NCBI RefSeq assembly: GCF_012932145.1
Contig: NZ_MWOK01000014.1
Coordinates: forward strand, 34,459 to 98,458
DNA length: 64,000 nucleotides
From: Acidovorax sp. SRB_14
Lineage (GTDB): Bacteria > Pseudomonadota > Gammaproteobacteria > Burkholderiales > Burkholderiaceae_C
Direction: 5' to 3'
The notes under the pieces are model-generated. The model was not told the origin of the DNA, made no database searches, and was given only the letters and a program-made list of their open reading frames with translations. Each line of letters starts with the position of its first letter. Position 1 is the stretch's first letter. Below are positions 31,301-40,250 of this stretch, piece after piece. A program made the translations under genes and the position numbers.

Positions 31301-33241
31301 CTGCTCACGCAGCGCCAGTACATGGTCGAGCGCAACCTGGCCCAGCAGTACCCGCATGCGCCCGTCGTCGTGCAGGTGGGCGCGCAGGCCTATGCCGGCC
31401 AGCAGCTGGTGGGCAGCCAGGGCGAGGTGCTGGGCATGGTCTTCGTGTTGTTCCGCGAGCCCCTGCAGAACACCGATCTGGTGGCCTCGACCCTGCAGAT
31501 CTTTGCCGCGCGCGCGGCGGCAGAGCTGGAGCGCCAGCAGGCGGACGCGCGCATCCGCCGCCAGGCTTCGCTGCTGGACAACGCCAAGGACGCCATCCTG
31601 GTGCGCGACCTGCAGCACCAGATCCGGTTCTGGAACCAGGGTGCGCAGCGCATGTACGGCTGGAGCGCGGCCGAGGCGCAGGGGCAGTCGATCATTGCCC
31701 TGCTGTACGACGATCCGCTGCCCTTCGAGCGCGCCACCGGCGTGGTGCTGGCCCAGGGCGAGTGGACCGGCGAGCTCGTGCAAAAACACCGCGACGGCCA
31801 CACGCTGCACGTCGAAGGGCGCTGGACCCTGGTGCGCGGCGAAGACGGCCAGCCCGATTCCATCCTGGCCATCAACACCGACATCTCGCAACGCAAGGAA
31901 ACGGAGCGCGAGATCCAGCGCCTGGCGTTCTACGACGCGCTCACCGGACTGCCCAACCGCATGCTGCTGATCGAACGCATGCAGCATGCGCTGGCCGACA
32001 CCCAGCGCAACCAGCAGGGCGGCGCGCTGCTGTTCATCGACCTGGACAACTTCAAGACCCTCAACGACACGCTCGGGCACGACAAGGGCGACCTGCTGCT
32101 CCAGCAGGTCGCCCAGCGCCTGAACACCTGCGTGCGCCACATGGACACGGTGGCGCGGCTGGGCGGTGACGAATTCGTGGTGATGCTCGAATCGCTCAAC
32201 GCCGATCCGCGCGAACTGGCACTGCAGGCGCGCGGCGTGGGCGAGAAGATCCTGGCCACGCTGTCGGCGCCCTATGCGCTGGCGGGCTACCAGTACCGCA
32301 GCACGCCCAGCATTGGCGTGGCGCCTTTCCAGGGCGAGCAGCACAGCGTGGGCGACCTGCTCAAGCAGGCCGACCTGGCCATGTACCAGGCCAAGGCCGC
32401 CGGGCGCAACACGCTGCGGTTTTTCGACCCGCAGATGCAGGCCGTCGTGATGGCGCGCGCCGCGCTCGAGTCGGACTTTCGCGCGGCGCTGGCGCAAGAC
32501 CAGTTCGTGCTGCACTACCAGCCCCAGGTGGACCACCAGGGGCGCTGCGTCGGCGTGGAGGCCCTGGTGCGCTGGCAGCACCCGCAGCGCGGCACCGTGC
32601 CGCCGGCCGAGTTCATCGCGCTGGCCGAAGAGACCGGCCTGATCCTCACCCTGGGGCGTTGGGTGCTGCACACCGCCTGCGCGCTGCTGGCGCGCTGGCA
32701 CCGCGACCCGGTGCTGAGCCACCTGACCATGGCGGTGAACGTGAGCCCCCGCCAATTTCGCCACCCCAGCTTTGTCGACGACGTGGTGCGCGTCCTGGCC
32801 GTGACGGGGGCCCCGTCGAGCAAGCTCAAGCTCGAACTGACCGAAAGCCAGTGGGTCGAGGACATGGACGCCACCATCGCCACCATGATGGCGCTGCGCG
32901 CCTACAGCGTGGGTTTCTCGCTCGACGACTTCGGCACCGGCTACTCCAACCTGAGCTACCTCAAGCGCATGCCGCTCGAGCAGCTCAAGATCGACCAGAG
33001 CTTCGTGCGCGACCTGTTCACCGACCCCAACGACGCGGCCATCGTCAACACCATCATCGCCCTGAGCGAGAGCCTGGGGCTCGACGTCATTGCCGAAGGG
33101 GTCGAGACCCCCGAGCAGCGCGACATGCTGCTGAGCGCCGGGTGCCTGACCTACCAGGGCTATCTTTTCAGCCCGCCGCTGCCGCGCGATCAGATCGAGC
33201 CGCTGCTGCGCCAGCCCCCGGGGCAGCCACCGGGGCCCTGA
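28373..33241 (+). CDS. Multi-sensor diguanylate cyclase/phosphodiesterase (GAF-PAS-GGDEF-EAL)
   Basis: Very large soluble c-di-GMP turnover protein, 1622 residues. Domain order by eye: GAF (~12-165), PAS (~195-300), PAS (~311-432), GAF (~442-600), PAS (~606-716), GAF (~726-896), GAF (~901-1056), PAS (~1062-1180), GGDEF (~1186-1352) and EAL (~1361-1612). The GGDEF motif is intact ([11 protein letters not shown]). The EAL domain keeps [19 protein letters not shown] and KIDQSFVRD, so both activities are possible. No membrane helix or signal peptide was seen. The start at 28373 has GCAGGG six bases upstream; 28367 is an alternative. It ends beside the putative origin. Confidence 0.9.
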   Translation: MDTTPAASPEAERLQALASYAIVDTPAESSFDQIAQLAARVMGTPMAVVNFVDAERQWFKAVVGLELPESARALDFCQQALGRGPDALVVPDTLQHPVFATHPLVLGAPHIRFYACAPVVNAQGLALGTVAVMDTQPRAAPDADQVALLQALAAQTMAQLELRRQQHRLQQVAHERDHMQAALLAQTETLRVAGRMARVGGWILRLPSMALDWSDEVHGLGQSVRTLAQALDLFAPEHRYRAQRAVQACMRRGSAFDLHAAVVLPGRPQIWVRAVGQAVRNAQGQVVQVQGAFQDVTEQHAQEEALRLSRERFHLVARATADAVWDWDLLNDAMWWNEGMQYLFGVPPDARPPDSSSWAPRLHPHDSAAVLHSLRTAIEGTDSNWSAEYRFRCEDGSFTWVLDRGFVLRDAQGKAVRMVGGMSDIGAHKQAELQAQHEAQTHAELVRVQQQMSAPHLGLDQVLQVVADAARRSSGADGVMVELLHGDRLMSHASSGPLTRPTGTALPLHDSLLWASLQEGQTALCNDTAAAGWDLGGAYGREALRSVLAVPLRNHGTVVGVLKAMSAHADAFSARDVAHLQILSESVGSMVQLRHMAAQLLASETQYKLLFAAHPQPMWVCEQGESPRILAVNQAMVAMYGYSEAELLQMDMRQLWFDPGAQALGQAPHCERALHRHRHKDGRAVDVEVSARSVAFDTGMAQQVMVTDVTERLRAERELARLGRARHLLSACNETLVRATSEAELLLAVCRISVDIGGYRMGWVGLARDDVHKSIEPVAHAGINLGYVESLQLSWSEDHPRGRGPGGTAVRTGQAVIVRDVQNDPQYAGALDAMRAHGFHGAISLPLCHEGSTFGLLCLYAPEVLQICAQEAGLLQEMANDLAFGIMGLRTRRAQQRLHASVMQVAAAVSATTGTEFFVQLARNMAEALDAQAGCVTRLLPAREDQERRAMSLALVVDGQLQANAEYPLAGAPSMALLTQRQYMVERNLAQQYPHAPVVVQVGAQAYAGQQLVGSQGEVLGMVFVLFREPLQNTDLVASTLQIFAARAAAELERQQADARIRRQASLLDNAKDAILVRDLQHQIRFWNQGAQRMYGWSAAEAQGQSIIALLYDDPLPFERATGVVLAQGEWTGELVQKHRDGHTLHVEGRWTLVRGEDGQPDSILAINTDISQRKETEREIQRLAFYDALTGLPNRMLLIERMQHALADTQRNQQGGALLFIDLDNFKTLNDTLGHDKGDLLLQQVAQRLNTCVRHMDTVARLGGDEFVVMLESLNADPRELALQARGVGEKILATLSAPYALAGYQYRSTPSIGVAPFQGEQHSVGDLLKQADLAMYQAKAAGRNTLRFFDPQMQAVVMARAALESDFRAALAQDQFVLHYQPQVDHQGRCVGVEALVRWQHPQRGTVPPAEFIALAEETGLILTLGRWVLHTACALLARWHRDPVLSHLTMAVNVSPRQFRHPSFVDDVVRVLAVTGAPSSKLKLELTESQWVEDMDATIATMMALRAYSVGFSLDDFGTGYSNLSYLKRMPLEQLKIDQSFVRDLFTDPNDAAIVNTIIALSESLGLDVIAEGVETPEQRDMLLSAGCLTYQGYLFSPPLPRDQIEPLLRQPPGQPPGP

Positions 33242-33534
33242 CCCTGCTGCCCGAAGCGGCTGGCGGCGGTTTGCGGGCCCCTGGTGCGCCCTTTCTGCGG
33301 CGGGCAGCGCGGGAGCCGGGTCGTTTTTCTGTGGACAAGGCTCGCGGCGCCCTTGCGGACCCGGTCGGCAGACCGCGCCGCCGGGCTTCCCAGGCGCTGG
33401 CTGCAGCTTTCGTGCGCCCATTGTCCCAATCCGTGCCACGGGCCACCGTGCTTCTCATCCCCTTTTGCACCTGCGGTGGGTATCCCTGCCATGGGAATCT
33501 GCGCTGGGCGGCCTCGGGGACCTTGTGTGCCGGC

Positions 33535-33613
33535 GGTTATCTCTTTCTTCTTTCTATAAATACATAGTAGTAATAGTAAGGTTTGCGTTTTTGGGTGGAT
33601 AACCTGATTTTCC
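33535..33613 (+). repeat. Origin unwinding module 1 (AT-rich, trios, DnaA box)
   Basis: AT-rich TCTTTCTATAAATACA leads into TAGTAGTAATAGTAA (five trios, 33565-33579), a 14-base spacer with GTTTGCGTTTTT, then GGTGGATAACCTGATTTTCC. It matches module 2 nearly base for base over 49 bases. Confidence 0.8.
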
Positions 33614-33788
33614 CTTTGCGAATCAACCACATGGCGCGCACGAAACGCTGTGCGCCGGGCCCCGCGGCCGGTGTCCGGCGGGCGGGGACAAGTGCGCGCC
33701 AGGTCCTTTTTCTGTGGACAAGTGCCCGGTTGTGCGCCAACTGTCCCCAGGGTTATGCGAAACCACACCTGCGCCCTTTGAAACGGCA

Positions 33789-33843
33789 AAAAGTGCCTCT
33801 GGCCCTGATGCAGCAATCGCTGGAAGCTCCATATTTGATAGCG
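33789..33843 (-). repeat. Comamonadaceae-type interspersed repeat, copy 5, inside the origin region
   Basis: In reverse orientation: AAAAGTGCCTCTGGCCCTGA, then GCAATCGCTGGAAGCTCC and ATATTTGATAGCG. It sits between the two unwinding modules. Confidence 0.6.
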
Positions 33844-33969
33844 TAAGGGTGAAATGGCCCGCGTTTTCGGCGGCGAGGAAGGGAGATCAGTGCATGCGCG
33901 CGGTCCGTTGGCACCGCGTGGCCGGGGCGGAGCGGCGCAAAACCGGGGGCGCGGGCGTTGCCAAGTTGT

Positions 33970-34041
33970 TCTCTAAGCTAACTCTATTTAAATAGTAGTA
34001 GTAGTAGGCTTTGGCTTTTTCTGTGGACAACCTCGTTTTCC
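33970..34041 (+). repeat. Origin unwinding module 2 (AT-rich, trios, DnaA box)
   Basis: AT-rich CTCTAAGCTAACTCTATTTA leads into TAGTAGTAGTAGTAG (five trios, 33993-34007), a 14-base spacer with CTTTGGCTTTTT, then TGTGGACAACCTCGTTTTCC. Direct repeat of module 1, offset 428 bases. Confidence 0.8.
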
Positions 34042-34192
34042 TCAGCCGCCACAGGGGCTTGCGCATTGTCTAACCGTGTGCGCCCGGCTCCCTTATGGCC
34101 GAAGTGCATTGGGCATAAGTGCGGAGACTTTCATTTTTCTGTGGATAAGTGCACGTTTCCCCGGTTTTTGCCCCCAGGTTTATCCACAGGGG

Positions 34193-34819
34193 TCAAAAAT
34201 GCCGCGCATAGCGCAGCTGCAGGAAGTTTTCGCCCGGGTTGGGCTGCTTGAATCCGCCGTTGGACACGTGCTGCAGCTGCAGCAGCCACTCGTGCCGCCC
34301 CTGTTCGCCCCACCGGCCACCTACGCCAATGTGCGTGTCGAAATTCACGCGGGAGCTGAAATGGCGGTCGCCCGCGCTGTAGAGGCGGTCGAACAAGGCC
34401 AGGCCCAGGCCGCCTTGGATGAACCAGCGGGAGCGCCCACCGCCGGGGTGCAGGCGCAGGGTCGGAACCAGTCCGAGCACGGTGGTGTGTTCGCGCCCAT
34501 TGGCGCGCTCGCTGCGCCACTGGCTGGCGTACAGGTTCCAGTGGCCGGTGAGCACGCCCGCGCCCGTGCGGCGCTCCCAGCCCGCCCAGGGCCGGGTGGT
34601 GCCCAGCGTGAGCGACGCGCTGTGGTGGCCCGCCCAGCCGGCCTGCAGGTAGACGCTGGGTGTTTCGAGGAGTTGGGCGTGGGCGCCGGTGGACAGCATG
34701 GCGCCGGCCAGGGCGGCGGTGCGCGCGAGCCGCTGCACCGGCCGCCGCCTGTGGGCGGCGTGGGCCGCTGCATGGCGCGCGGCTGGTGGCAGGTCAAGAG
34801 AGGACAAGGCACGGACCAT
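34193..34819 (-). CDS. pagL: Lipid A 3-O-deacylase, PagL family
   Basis: Outer-membrane beta-barrel enzyme that removes the 3-linked acyl chain of lipid A. 208 residues including an N-terminal export signal that ends near GAHAQ. The active-site His/Ser are in LQHVSNGGFKQPNPGEN near the C-terminus, and the chain ends in an aromatic residue (YARHF) as outer-membrane barrels do. The ATG at 34819 has GAGGAG 7 bases upstream and is preferred to a longer in-frame start at 34891. The stop lies only a few bases from the last DnaA box of the putative origin. Confidence 0.9.
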   Translation of the reverse strand: MVRALSSLDLPPAARHAAAHAAHRRRPVQRLARTAALAGAMLSTGAHAQLLETPSVYLQAGWAGHHSASLTLGTTRPWAGWERRTGAGVLTGHWNLYASQWRSERANGREHTTVLGLVPTLRLHPGGGRSRWFIQGGLGLALFDRLYSAGDRHFSSRVNFDTHIGVGGRWGEQGRHEWLLQLQHVSNGGFKQPNPGENFLQLRYARHF

Positions 34820-34941
34820 GGCGCAACTCCTCGGGATGCGCACCGGGCACCCCGTGCAGGCCAGTGTAGAGGCGGTGCGCCCAAAAGGCACGGCCCCTGC
34901 GCAGCGAATGCACAGGGGCCGTGAAAGAGCAGGGCGGCGTG

Positions 34942-35544
34942 TTACTGCGCGGCGGGTGCCTGGGCCGGGGTGGTGGGGCCGCCCGCCTTGCCGTGGTGCA
35001 TGCCATGGCGGTGGCCAGGGCCTTCGGAGCCCTTGCGCCCTTCGCCGTGGTGCCAGCGGCCGCCTTCGCGCCCGCCGCCCATGCGCAGGCTTTGCGCGTC
35101 AAAGGTTTTTTGCTGCTGCGGCGTCAGCGTGGCATAGAAGGCCTTTGTGGCCTCGCCGCGGCGGTCGGCCTCGGCGCTGCGCTGGGCGCGGATGGCGCGC
35201 ATGCGGTCAATGCGCTCGGGCGTGGTCAGCTGGCCCATGCCTTGCATGTCCAGGCGCGCGGTGCGCTCACCGGGTTTCATGGCCGCCGTGAAGGTGTTCC
35301 AGTCGTTCTCTTGCGCGGCGGTGAGCTGCAGCTTTTGCTTGAAGGCGGCCATGCGCTCGTGCATTTTTTCCCGCATCTGCTCGCGTTGCTGGGCGTTCGG
35401 GCGCATCGGTTGACCCGCGCTGCGTGCGGGGGCGGTCTCGGCCTGGGCGGGTGCCGGGCTGTTGGCGGGCACCTGGGCGAGCACCGGCAGGGCCATGGCG
35501 GCGGCCACGGCGGTGGCGAGGAGGCGGCGGTTGAAGCGAGACAT
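34942..35544 (-). CDS. Spy/CpxP-like periplasmic protein with LTxxQ motifs and His-rich tail
   Basis: 200 residues with a Sec signal peptide (cleavage likely after VLAQ). Two LTxxQ-type motifs, LTAAQ (~74) and LTPQQ (~143), mark the Spy/CpxP family of ATP-independent periplasmic chaperones and stress sensors. The C-terminal ~45 residues are Gly- and His-rich (RWHHGEG, GHRHGMHHGK), a likely metal-binding tail. AAGGA precedes the ATG. It lies downstream of pagL's divergent side but on the same strand, with 122 bases between the genes. Metal or envelope stress control is probable but no sensor kinase is adjacent. Confidence 0.85.
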   Translation of the reverse strand: MSRFNRRLLATAVAAAMALPVLAQVPANSPAPAQAETAPARSAGQPMRPNAQQREQMREKMHERMAAFKQKLQLTAAQENDWNTFTAAMKPGERTARLDMQGMGQLTTPERIDRMRAIRAQRSAEADRRGEATKAFYATLTPQQQKTFDAQSLRMGGGREGGRWHHGEGRKGSEGPGHRHGMHHGKAGGPTTPAQAPAAQ

Positions 35545-35857
35545 GGGGAAGTCCTTTCGATGGGTGGCCCGCCGGTACGACCGTGCCAGCGGTTGAGGGC
35601 CAGTGTCTTCCCGCTCTGTATCGGGCCCATGAGGAATGGGTGAGGCTGTGTAAAGTTGTGACAAGCGGCCGTTGATGCGGCGCTGTGTGTTTCCCATGAA
35701 ATCGGCCTCCAGCGCTTGTTGAGAAAGCGCTGATAGCTATGAAAAACAGAGTGCTTTGCGGGGCCGGTGGCCCCTGCCGGTGCGACCGGCCCGGGGGCTG
35801 CACCGACAATGCTGCGCTTGGGGTTGCTTTCCGACCCGCCAGAGATAAAGGGTGTCC
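35545..35857. other. Divergent region between the Spy-like gene and rdgC
   Basis: It contains one interspersed repeat copy (35698-35746) and presumably the promoters of both genes. No clear -35/-10 pair or operator was identified by eye. Confidence 0.4.
35698..35746 (-). repeat. Comamonadaceae-type interspersed repeat, copy 6 (well preserved)
   Basis: Reverse orientation: GGCCTCCAGCGCTTGTTGAG, then AAAGCGCTGATAGCTATGAA and AAAC. The inverted arms AGCGCTT/AAGCGCT are intact. Confidence 0.75.
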
Positions 35858-36856
35858 GTGTTCAAGAACATGATCGTGTACCGCATCGCGCCGCAGTGGC
35901 AGATCGGGCTGGAACAAATCGAAGAGGCGCTGGCCAAGGCGCCGTTCATGGAGTGCGGCGCCACGCAAGAGCGCGCCTGGGGCTGGGTGCCGCCGCGCGG
36001 CGAGGCGCATGGGCCGCTGGCCGAATCCGTGGGCGGGCAGTGGGTGCTGCGCTTCATGGTCGAGTCCAAGGTGCTGCCGGGCTCGGTGCTGGCGCGCCGC
36101 GTGCAGGAAAAGGCCGCGCGCATCGAGCAGGAAACCGGCCGCAAGCCGGGCAAGAAGGAAGCCAAGGAACTCAAGGACGAGGCCAAGCTCGACCTGCTGC
36201 CGATGGCGTTCACCAAGCAGGGCTCGATGTGGGTGTGGATCGACCGCGAGGCGCGCACACTGGTGCTCGACACGTCGAGCCAGGGCCGTGCCGACGAGGT
36301 GGTGACGGCGCTGGTCGAGGCGCTGCCGGGCCTGTCGGTGTCGCTGCTGGACACGCAGACCTCGCCGCAGGCGGCCATGGCGCACTGGCTGGCAACGCAA
36401 GAGGCGCCCGTGGGTTTCACCGTGGACCGCGAGTGCGAGCTCAAGGCCGCAGACGAAGAAAAAGCCGTGGTGCGCTACGCGCGCCACCCGCTCGACATCG
36501 AAGAGGTGCAGGCGCACATTGCCGCCGGCAAGCTGCCGACCAAGCTCGCGCTGAGCTGGGACGACCGCGTGTCGTTCCTGCTGACCGAAGGCCTGCAGAT
36601 CAAGAAGCTCGCGTTCCTCGATGCGGTGCTGGACGGAAAGGGCAAGGACGACGGCGGCTTTGACGCCGACGTGGCGATTGCCACGGGCGAGCTGACCCGG
36701 CTGATCCCCGACCTGATCGAGGCGCTGGGCGGCGAGAGTGAGCGCGGCATCGGCGCGGCTGCCGCCCCCGCCGGCAGCGTCGCCCCTGCGCCGCGCACCG
36801 TCACCGGCCCCGCCACGGCGCCCGCCGACACCGACCCGGAATCCGCGCCGTTCTGA
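35858..36856 (+). CDS. rdgC: Recombination-associated protein RdgC
   Basis: Non-specific DNA-binding ring protein that restrains RecA-mediated recombination. 332 residues (E. coli 303), beginning [14 protein letters not shown] as in the family and with the conserved GWVPPRGE near residue 45. The GTG at 35858 is taken as start because AAGGG lies about 6 bases before it; a GTG two codons earlier would overlap that ribosome site. The C-terminus has an extra Pro/Ala-rich tail of ~35 residues. The gene stands alone; no regulatory site is recognised. Confidence 0.92.
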   Translation: MFKNMIVYRIAPQWQIGLEQIEEALAKAPFMECGATQERAWGWVPPRGEAHGPLAESVGGQWVLRFMVESKVLPGSVLARRVQEKAARIEQETGRKPGKKEAKELKDEAKLDLLPMAFTKQGSMWVWIDREARTLVLDTSSQGRADEVVTALVEALPGLSVSLLDTQTSPQAAMAHWLATQEAPVGFTVDRECELKAADEEKAVVRYARHPLDIEEVQAHIAAGKLPTKLALSWDDRVSFLLTEGLQIKKLAFLDAVLDGKGKDDGGFDADVAIATGELTRLIPDLIEALGGESERGIGAAAAPAGSVAPAPRTVTGPATAPADTDPESAPF

Positions 36857-36983
36857 CGCGCGCGCTACAGCGCGGGGATGGCGGCGCCGGCACAATGGCC
36901 GGCACCCCTGCCGCCTCGCCGCCCGCCGCCGCGCGCCGCCGAGGTCTTTTTCCTGTCACCGCCTATCACCACCGCGAGGTCCC

Positions 36984-38450
36984 ATGAGCAGCACTTCCAC
37001 CACCGCCCCGACCGCCAGCTACCCCGACACCCGCCTGCTGATCGACAACGAATGGCAGGACGCGCAGAGTGGCCGGCGCATCGACGTCGTCAACCCCGCC
37101 ACGGGCGCCGCCATGGCGCAGGTGGCGCACGCGGGCCGCGTTGACCTGGACCGCGCGCTCGCGGCTGCGCAGCGCGGCTTCGAGGCCTGGCGCAACACGC
37201 CCGCCCACGAGCGCGCGCAGACCATGCGCCGCGCCGCCGCGCTGGTGCGCGCGCGCGCCGACGCCATTGCGCAGCTGCTCACGCAGGAGCAGGGCAAGCC
37301 GATTGCCGAGGCGCGCGGCGAGGTGCTGGCCGGCGCCGACATCCTCGACTGGTTTGCCGACGAAGGCCTGCGCGTCTACGGCCGCATCGTGCCGCCGCGC
37401 CGCCTCGATGTGCAGCAGCTGGTGCTCAAGGAGCCCGTCGGCCCCGTGGCCGCGTTCACGCCCTGGAACTTTCCGGTCAACCAGATCGTGCGCAAGCTTG
37501 GCGCGGCGCTGGCCACCGGCTGCTCGTTCCTCGTCAAGGCGCCCGAGGAAACCCCGGCCGCGCCGGCCGCGCTGCTGCAGGCCTTCGTCGATGCTGGCGT
37601 GCCCGCGGGCACGGTCGGCCTGGTGTTCGGCGACCCGGCGGAGATCTCGTCGTACCTGATTGCGCACCCGGTCATCCGCAAGATCACGTTCACGGGCTCG
37701 ACGGCCGTGGGCAAGCAGCTGGCCGCGCTCGCAGGCCAGCACATGAAGCGCTCGACCATGGAGCTCGGCGGCCACGCGCCGGTCATCGTCGCCGAGGATG
37801 CCGACGTGGCCGCGGCCATCAAGGCCATGGCGGGCGCCAAGTTTCGCAACGCCGGCCAGGTCTGCATCTCGCCGACGCGCTTTCTGGTGCACAACAGCGT
37901 GCGCCAGGCCTTCACCGACGGCATGGTGCGGTACGCCGAACAGCTGAAGGTAGGCAACGGCCTCGACGCCGCCACGCGCATGGGCCCGCTCGCCAACCCG
38001 CGCCGCCTCACGGCGCTGGCCGAAGTCCTGCAGGACGCCAAAGCCAAGGGCGCCGAGGTGCTCACGGGCGGCGAACGCATCGGCAGCGCCGGCAACTTCT
38101 TCGCCCCGACGATCCTGGCCGGCGTGCCGCTCGACGCGAGCGTGTTCAACAATGAGCCGTTCGGCCCGGTCGCCGCGATCCGCGGCTTCGACACGCTCGA
38201 CGAAGCGCTGGCCGAGGCCAACCGCCTGCCCTACGGCCTGGCCAGCTATGCGTTCACGCAGTCGATCAAGACCGCGCAGCAGCTCGCGCAGCGGCTCGAC
38301 GTGGGCATGCTCTGGGTCAACCAGGGCCCGGCCGCGTCGGCCGAAATGCCGTTTGGCGGCGTCAAGGACTCGGGTTATGGCTCCGAGGGCGGCCCCGAAG
38401 CGCTCGAGTCGTATTTGGTGACCAAGTCGGTGTCGATCCTGTCGCTGTAA
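36984..38450 (+). CDS. NAD(P)-dependent aldehyde dehydrogenase, succinate-semialdehyde-like
   Basis: 488 residues, a normal ALDH length. Catalytic glutamate in [11 protein letters not shown] (~263), catalytic cysteine in [12 protein letters not shown] (~297), NAD-binding [12 protein letters not shown] (~238), and the C-terminal [10 protein letters not shown] and [12 protein letters not shown] motifs. The AGQVC environment and overall resemblance favour the succinate-semialdehyde/GabD branch that oxidises short aldehydes, but the substrate is not proven. A GAGGT ribosome site precedes the ATG. A single-gene unit. Confidence 0.92.
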   Translation: MSSTSTTAPTASYPDTRLLIDNEWQDAQSGRRIDVVNPATGAAMAQVAHAGRVDLDRALAAAQRGFEAWRNTPAHERAQTMRRAAALVRARADAIAQLLTQEQGKPIAEARGEVLAGADILDWFADEGLRVYGRIVPPRRLDVQQLVLKEPVGPVAAFTPWNFPVNQIVRKLGAALATGCSFLVKAPEETPAAPAALLQAFVDAGVPAGTVGLVFGDPAEISSYLIAHPVIRKITFTGSTAVGKQLAALAGQHMKRSTMELGGHAPVIVAEDADVAAAIKAMAGAKFRNAGQVCISPTRFLVHNSVRQAFTDGMVRYAEQLKVGNGLDAATRMGPLANPRRLTALAEVLQDAKAKGAEVLTGGERIGSAGNFFAPTILAGVPLDASVFNNEPFGPVAAIRGFDTLDEALAEANRLPYGLASYAFTQSIKTAQQLAQRLDVGMLWVNQGPAASAEMPFGGVKDSGYGSEGGPEALESYLVTKSVSILSL

Positions 38451-38481
38451 AAACCGTGGCGCGGCGCGCCATGGCGGCGCG

Positions 38482-38922
38482 CTAGCGCTTGATCGCCAGC
38501 ACCAGCACGCCCGCCGCGACCAGCGCGATGCCCAGCCAGCTGGTGCCCGACGGGCGCTCGCCAAGGAACACAAAGGCGAACACCGCCACCAGCACCAGGC
38601 TGAACTTGTCCACCGGCGCCACTTTGGACGCTTCGCCCAGTTGCAGCGCGCGGAAATAACACACCCACGACGCGCCGGTGGCCAGCGCCGACAGCGTCAG
38701 GAACGCCCAGGTCTTGCCCGGCAGCTGCAGCGGATCGCTCCACTTGCCCGCGTACCAGACAAAGCCCGTGAGCACCAGAACAATGATGGCGGTGCGCACC
38801 AGCGTGGCGAGGTCCGAGTCCACGCCCTGGAGGCCGACCTTGGCAAAGATCGCCGTGAGCGCGGCGAAAATGGCCGACAGCGCGGCCCAGAAGAACCAGC
38901 TGTGGGAAGGGGTGGTTTCCAT
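38482..38922 (-). CDS. Small EamA/DMT-type membrane protein
   Basis: 146 residues with five predicted helices, corresponding to one EamA repeat of the drug/metabolite transporter superfamily, where ordinary members have two. Typical segments are FAKVGLQGVDSDLATLVRT and the C-terminal FLGERPSGTSWLGI. Single-repeat members are thought to work as dimers. Function unknown. It is convergent with the aldehyde dehydrogenase. Confidence 0.85.
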   Translation of the reverse strand: METTPSHSWFFWAALSAIFAALTAIFAKVGLQGVDSDLATLVRTAIIVLVLTGFVWYAGKWSDPLQLPGKTWAFLTLSALATGASWVCYFRALQLGEASKVAPVDKFSLVLVAVFAFVFLGERPSGTSWLGIALVAAGVLVLAIKR

Positions 38923-38943
38923 CTTGCGGTGCCTTGTTGCTCA

Positions 38944-38991
38944 GTTTTCCATAGCTTCCAGCGCATACAGGGTAAGGGATAGGTGCCAAAA
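38944..38991 (+). repeat. Comamonadaceae-type interspersed repeat, copy 7
   Basis: TTTTCCATAGCTTCCAGCGC, then ATACAGGGTAAGGGATAGG and GCCAAAAAG. It is located in the divergent gap between the EamA-like gene and the GNAT gene. Confidence 0.6.
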
Positions 38992-39092
38992 AGACCACAA
39001 TCTACTTTCCTTGCGCAGCCTTGGGTCGCTGATCCCAGCTATCGTGGCCCCACCTTAACCCGACCTGGTTCGGTACACACGGCCCGCCCTCC

Positions 39093-39536
39093 ATGCCCCA
39101 CATCAGCTCTTACCTGCACGCCGCGCACGAGGCCGGCGTGATCGCCCTCTGGAACACCGTGTTTGGCCCGCAGACCGGGCACAACGCACCGGCGCTGTCG
39201 ATCGCCAAGAAGCGCGCACTGGGCGACGGCCTGTTCTTCGTCTGCCTGGACGATGGCGACGGCGCCGTGGTCGGCACTACCCTGGCGGGCTACGACGGCC
39301 ACCGCGGCTGGCTGTATTCGGTGGCCGTGCACCCCGCGCACCGCGGCCAGGGCCTGGGCGCCGCGCTGATCCGCCACGCCGAGCAGGCGCTGGCCGCGCT
39401 CGGCTGCATGAAGGTCAACCTGCAGATCGTCGAAGGCAACGCCGCCGTCGCGGGCTTCTACGCCACGCTGGGCTACCGTGTGGAGCCGCGCATCAGCATG
39501 GGCAAGCGGCTGGAGCAGAACATCCCGCTCGGGTGA
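39093..39536 (+). CDS. GNAT-family N-acetyltransferase (YpeA-like)
   Basis: 147 residues. The acetyl-CoA pyrophosphate loop is HRGQGLGAAL (~88-97), preceded by the beta-4 segment LYSVAVHP, with the C-terminal NAAVAGFYATLGY motif. Resembles E. coli YpeA, whose substrate is not established. No strong ribosome site; the first ATG is used. Confidence 0.88.
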   Translation: MPHISSYLHAAHEAGVIALWNTVFGPQTGHNAPALSIAKKRALGDGLFFVCLDDGDGAVVGTTLAGYDGHRGWLYSVAVHPAHRGQGLGAALIRHAEQALAALGCMKVNLQIVEGNAAVAGFYATLGYRVEPRISMGKRLEQNIPLG

Positions 39537-39806
39537 AGCGGGGGATGCGTGGTGTGTTTTCGCCGTCTATCGCTTTGGCGATTTTGGCATGTGCGCCAAC
39601 GGCTGTCTTTTGGACCATCGCCGCGAGACAGCAGCGTGGGCGCCGGCAACGTGATCGATGCGGTCGTCGGGCGCCGGTCCCGAACGCACGGAGAGTCCGT
39701 GCTGTGTAGGACGGGGTCTCCATCCACGGACATGCGGGAATCATTGGTTTGCGCCGCGAATCCCAGAAACCTCGCGGTCGCTTTGGCTGCGCGAAGGAGA
39801 TTGTCC

Positions 39807-40079
39807 ATGGTCAGAAATTTCTCGATGCTGAAGGTGGTGTGTATCGCCGCTTCAACAGCCGCCTTATGGGCTGCCGCACCCCTGGCCCAGGCCAAAGGGT
39901 GCCTGACGGGGGCAGCAGTCGGTGGCGCGGCAGGGCATGTCGCCGGTCACCACGCTTTGTTGGGTGCTGCCGCCGGTTGCGCTGTCGGCCACCACGCTGC
40001 GGCAAAGAAAGCCAAGACGGAGGCGCAAACGGAACACACCACCTCCAAACCCGCTGCGGCAGTCCCTGCGTCCAAGTAG
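39807..40079 (+). CDS. Small exported glycine-zipper, His-rich protein
   Basis: 90 residues with a signal peptide ending at PLAQA (~29). The mature part begins KGCLTGAAVGGAAGHVAGHH and carries a second GAAAGCAVGHHAA repeat: two glycine-zipper helices with paired histidines and one cysteine each. The tail is Lys/Thr/Ala-rich. AAGGAGA is 6 bases before the ATG. Related small envelope proteins occur in Burkholderiales; function unknown, possibly membrane association or metal binding. The 270 bases upstream hold no gene. Confidence 0.72.
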   Translation: MVRNFSMLKVVCIAASTAALWAAAPLAQAKGCLTGAAVGGAAGHVAGHHALLGAAAGCAVGHHAAAKKAKTEAQTEHTTSKPAAAVPASK

Positions 40080-40250
40080 CCTGAAGGCGTCCCTTTTGGG
40101 AAATTAGACCGATGCCGCCAGTGGCCGTGTCGGGACAGCGACCGCCTTGCCGCCCAACACCCCGTGCCACCGGCTCTCCGCCGGCTCTTTCTGTCCTGCC
40201 TCCCAGCACAGCGGGCGCAGAGAGAGGTTTCGGCGGCCTGCCGCACATCC

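Larger units (their letters stand above)
33325..34188. other. Putative replication origin (oriC-like): DnaA boxes plus two unwinding modules
   Basis: A 951-base gap (33242-34192) contains no gene. DnaA boxes: TGTGGACAA at 33330-33338, 33713-33721 and 34022-34030; GGTGGATAA (one mismatch) at 33594-33602; perfect TGTGGATAA at 34140-34148; perfect TTATCCACA at 34180-34188. Two AT-rich tracts lead into DnaA-trio runs (33565-33579 and 33993-34007), each followed after exactly 14 bases by a DnaA box. This order (AT-rich, TAG/TAA trios, spacer, box) is that of the basal origin-unwinding system described for B. subtilis. No rep or par gene is near, so a plasmid origin is unlikely. Location relative to dnaA and function are untested. 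Confidence 0.8.

Noticed and set aside
29855..33439. A 1194-codon open frame antisense to the GGDEF/EAL gene
   Set aside because: Low-complexity antisense reading of a gene with clear domains; no ribosome site or motif.
33583..33846. Short open frames inside the origin region
   Set aside because: No ribosome site, no conserved motif, and they run across DnaA boxes and the interspersed repeat.
33242..34192. Plasmid or phage origin at the DnaA-box cluster
   Set aside because: No rep, par or integrase gene nearby; flanking genes are ordinary chromosomal ones and the boxes match DnaA rather than plasmid-specific iterons.
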